The notes below the pieces were generated by a model. That model worked only from the letters and a program-made list of their open reading frames with translations, was not told where the DNA came from and searched no databases. A DNA stretch of 8,619 nucleotides from Chitinophagaceae bacterium (lineage in GTDB: Bacteria > Bacteroidota > Bacteroidia > Chitinophagales > Chitinophagaceae): positions 1-8,619 of the forward strand of contig DMRT01000199.1 of the NCBI GenBank assembly GCA_003455235.1, in the 5' to 3' direction. Shown piece by piece: positions 6,291 through 8,619 of the stretch. Position numbers and translations under genes: made by a program. Within the stretch, counting starts at the first letter, position 1; every line of letters begins with the position of its first letter.

Positions 6291-8162
6291 ATGGGAAACG
6301 AAAAACTAAAGCGAAAAGAGTTTTTAAAAAGCCTGGCAGGGCTTACCACTGCAGAACCGGGTGTGGAAACCGACGGGCCACCGAATGAGCCGGATCCGCT
6401 TTTTAAAAAATATGCAAGGCGCACGCTGGGGCCAAGAAAGTACACCCAGCGTATTGTGGAAAATCCCACGCAGGAAGACCCGGGTACCACCGACCGGGTG
6501 GGCAATGTAACCAGCGGGCTCAATCCCTATGCCGGCCCCTGGACGGTATGGGAAGCCACCCACCTGTTGCGCCGCGTTGGGTTTGGTGTAAAGAAAGCAG
6601 AACTGGAAGCCTTGCTTGCGCTCACTCCCTCTGCGGCGGTGGATGCCATGCTTACCCTGGGTGCCATCACCAATGTTTCGGCTACACCACTCAATCACTA
6701 TAATAATACCGCGGTAGACAGCGGCAACATCCTGCTGGGCGACAGCTGGACGTCTAACAACCTGGCCTATCTTGCGGGCAGCAACGACGGCACGGTGAAT
6801 TCGTACCGGCAGAACAGCCTGGTGGACTGGAGCTGGGGACTATGTATTAATGAGAATACAACGATCCGGGAAAAGATGACGATGTTCTGGTACCATTTTA
6901 TCCCGGTAAACTTTGATGACGTACGGGGCATGCAGAACAATTCCTCCACCATGTGCCACGATTACATGAAACTGCTCCGCACCAATGCGCTGGGCAATTT
7001 CAAAACACTGATCAAGGCCATTGCCAAAACGCCGGCCATGCTGGTATACCTGAGTAACCAGTACAGCACCGCTTCGGTGCCTAATGAAAATTTTGCCCGG
7101 GAACTGATGGAATTGTTCACCCTGGGTAAAGTACCCACGCAGAATTATACCGAACCGGATATCATTGCCGCATCGAAAGTGTTTTCGGGATGGCGGGTAC
7201 CGAGTTTTGTAGCGGCTTATCCATTTAACCCGGGTTTCAATTCGGCCTATCACAACCAGACGAATAAAGTATTCTCTTCGTTCTTTGGAAATACCACCAT
7301 TGCCAACCAGGCCGGGGCCAATGGCGCCAATGAATTCGATCTGTTCTTTGATATGCTTTTCACGTACCAGCAGGATACGATTGCTAAGTATATCTGCCGA
7401 CGCCTGTACCGGTACTTCGTCTATTACGATATTGATGCCAACGTGGAGGCAAACGTGATTGTTCCGCTGGCGGCCTTCCTTGTAAGCAACAACTGGGAGA
7501 TGGCGCCCGTGGTAAGCAAGCTGTTTAAGAGCGAGCATTTTTACGACGTAGCCAACAAAGGTGTAATGATCAAGAGCCCGGTCGATTTCATCGCCGGCAC
7601 ACTGCGTACACTCAACATCAACACCACGGCGGTGGCTACCACCAATCCGCAGATCGTTAACCAATATACCATCTGGCAGTACTTTCACAGTTATGCCTAT
7701 ACCAACCTGGAGCAGGGGTATGGACTGGTGCCGAATGTATCGGGCTGGAAGGCCTATTACCAGGAGCCGATGTTTTACCAGAACTGGATCAATTCGTTCA
7801 GCATCCAGAAACGGGCATCACTGCTCACCAGCTTCATTAATGGATTTACTTCGGGCGGGCTCAGCATAAAAGTGGATGCCATTGCCTGGGTACAGCAATG
7901 GCCCAATGCCACCATACAGGACCCGGACCTGCTGATCGATATCGTTATTCAATATTTGTTGCCGGTGGATCTTCCGGCCCAGTATAAAACGGATACCAAG
8001 ATACAGACCTTATTGGGCGGACAGGTAACCAACAGTTACTGGACCACGGCCTGGAACAACTACATCGCCAATCCAACCACGGCCAATACCAACACGGTAA
8101 AAACCCGGCTCAATTCTTTATTAACAACCATGCTGCAGCTGGCCGAATACCAGTTGATGTAA
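6291..8162 (+). CDS. DUF1800 family protein
   Basis: The 623-residue product carries the DUF1800 hallmarks in order: HLLRRVGFG (91-99), NENFARELMELFTLG (265-279), YTEPDIIAASKVFSGW (286-301), VSGWKAYY (483-490) and a closing LAEYQLM (617-623). The biochemical role of the family is not established; it is usually encoded beside a DUF1501 protein, as here. The ATG at 6291 follows an A/T-rich stretch without Shine-Dalgarno sequence. The N-terminus (KLKRKEFLKSLAGL, 5-18) resembles a twin-arginine motif in form, but it lacks the second arginine and is followed by a polar, proline-rich segment (about 20-75) rather than a hydrophobic core. Export by Tat on its own therefore looks doubtful; it may be cytoplasmic or exported with a partner. 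Length is within the range I would expect for Bacteroidota members. Family assignment is firm, function unknown. Confidence 0.92.
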   Translation: MGNEKLKRKEFLKSLAGLTTAEPGVETDGPPNEPDPLFKKYARRTLGPRKYTQRIVENPTQEDPGTTDRVGNVTSGLNPYAGPWTVWEATHLLRRVGFGVKKAELEALLALTPSAAVDAMLTLGAITNVSATPLNHYNNTAVDSGNILLGDSWTSNNLAYLAGSNDGTVNSYRQNSLVDWSWGLCINENTTIREKMTMFWYHFIPVNFDDVRGMQNNSSTMCHDYMKLLRTNALGNFKTLIKAIAKTPAMLVYLSNQYSTASVPNENFARELMELFTLGKVPTQNYTEPDIIAASKVFSGWRVPSFVAAYPFNPGFNSAYHNQTNKVFSSFFGNTTIANQAGANGANEFDLFFDMLFTYQQDTIAKYICRRLYRYFVYYDIDANVEANVIVPLAAFLVSNNWEMAPVVSKLFKSEHFYDVANKGVMIKSPVDFIAGTLRTLNINTTAVATTNPQIVNQYTIWQYFHSYAYTNLEQGYGLVPNVSGWKAYYQEPMFYQNWINSFSIQKRASLLTSFINGFTSGGLSIKVDAIAWVQQWPNATIQDPDLLIDIVIQYLLPVDLPAQYKTDTKIQTLLGGQVTNSYWTTAWNNYIANPTTANTNTVKTRLNSLLTTMLQLAEYQLM

Positions 8163-8175
8163 AAATATTCTTATC

Positions 8176-8619
8176 ATGAACCGTAGAAAATTTTTAGGAA
8201 ACACCGCACTTTTTTCAGTGCCGATGATGATCAAGGGAATTCCTGTGTATGCCGGCGATGCCAACCTGCATCCGCTGCTGCAGGCACTCTCGATGCCCAC
8301 CGCCAATTGCGACCGGGTGCTCGTCATCATCCAGATGAACGGCGGTAATGACGGACTGAATATGGTGGTACCTCTTGACCGCTATACCGAATTATCCAAT
8401 GCCAGGGCCAGCATCCTGCTGCCGCAGGCATCGGTATTGCCCCTTACCGGAACCAGCACCACCGGCCTTCACCCGTCGATGACAGGGCTAAAGAGTCTTT
8501 TTGATGCAGGTAAAGTAAACCTGGTGCAGGGGGTTACATATCCCAATCCAAACTTCAGTCACTTCCAGGCACAGGATATTTGGTTCACGGGTTCCACGGC
8601 CATTCCATCACCAAGCACG
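8176..8619 (+). CDS. DUF1501 family protein with Tat signal (3' truncated by window)
   Basis: The ATG at 8176 opens 148 codons that run off the window end, 13 bases after the DUF1800 stop, so the two genes are almost certainly cotranscribed. Residues 1-26 form a twin-arginine signal: NRRKFLG, then a hydrophobic stretch around ALFSVPMMI, ending near VYA. The body shows DUF1501 motifs: VLVIIQMNGGNDGLNMVVPL (48-67), GLHPSM (97-102), VNLVQGVTYPNPNFSHFQAQ (114-133) and DIW (134-136). DUF1501 proteins are related to the alkaline phosphatase/sulfatase superfamily, and the GGNDG loop occupies the place of the metal-binding segment there. Enzymatic activity has not, to my knowledge, been assigned to this family. 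The metal ligands of the C-terminal half lie beyond the window and cannot be judged. The protein should act in the periplasm after folding in the cytoplasm. Confidence 0.93.
   Translation, partial: MNRRKFLGNTALFSVPMMIKGIPVYAGDANLHPLLQALSMPTANCDRVLVIIQMNGGNDGLNMVVPLDRYTELSNARASILLPQASVLPLTGTSTTGLHPSMTGLKSLFDAGKVNLVQGVTYPNPNFSHFQAQDIWFTGSTAIPSPST

Noticed and set aside
6840..7688. Long open frame on the minus strand inside the DUF1800 gene (282 codons)
   Set aside because: It lies wholly opposite a gene with clear family motifs, its translation shows no recognisable domain, and it has no start context or promoter. It is a by-product of the codon use of the real gene.

Overview
The window comes from a Bacteroidota chromosome, most likely the Chitinophagaceae or a close relative. 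The evidence is indirect: start codons lack strong Shine-Dalgarno sequences, several upstream regions contain TAnnTTTG-like promoter boxes, and the gene content (secreted S9 and S41 peptidases, a DUF1800/DUF1501 pair) is typical of that phylum. All five recognisable genes lie on the + strand and fill about 90% of the window. I see no tRNA, rRNA, CRISPR array, transposase or phage gene.

Layout: (1) 2-1603 is the 3' part of a gene whose product closely resembles the N-terminal lipid-transfer module (beta-barrel plus helical array) of animal vitellogenin and microsomal triglyceride transfer protein. It is the most unusual gene here. (2) 1717-3177 encodes an exported S41-family peptidase with a PDZ-like segment and no Tsp/CtpA-type catalytic lysine. 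(3) 3178-3444 is an intergenic stretch holding three consecutive inverted repeats, possibly a small dispersed palindromic element, followed by a candidate promoter. (4) 3445-6015 encodes an exported S9B/DPP-IV-type serine peptidase with an extra beta-rich C-terminal domain, closed by a strong intrinsic terminator at 6059-6085. (5) 6086-6290 is an AT-rich promoter region. (6) 6291-8162 (DUF1800) and 8176-8619 (DUF1501, cut by the window end) form a two-gene operon with a 13-base gap.

How the genes relate: the two peptidases are each exported by ordinary signal peptides and probably act on peptides in the periplasm or outside the cell, but nothing shows that they work together. The lipid-transfer-like gene could share a transcript with the S41 gene, since the gap is short and contains no terminator. 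The DUF1800/DUF1501 pair is a separate unit: a terminator precedes it, and the DUF1501 protein carries a twin-arginine export signal while its DUF1800 partner has only a degenerate one. The biochemical role of that pair is not established.
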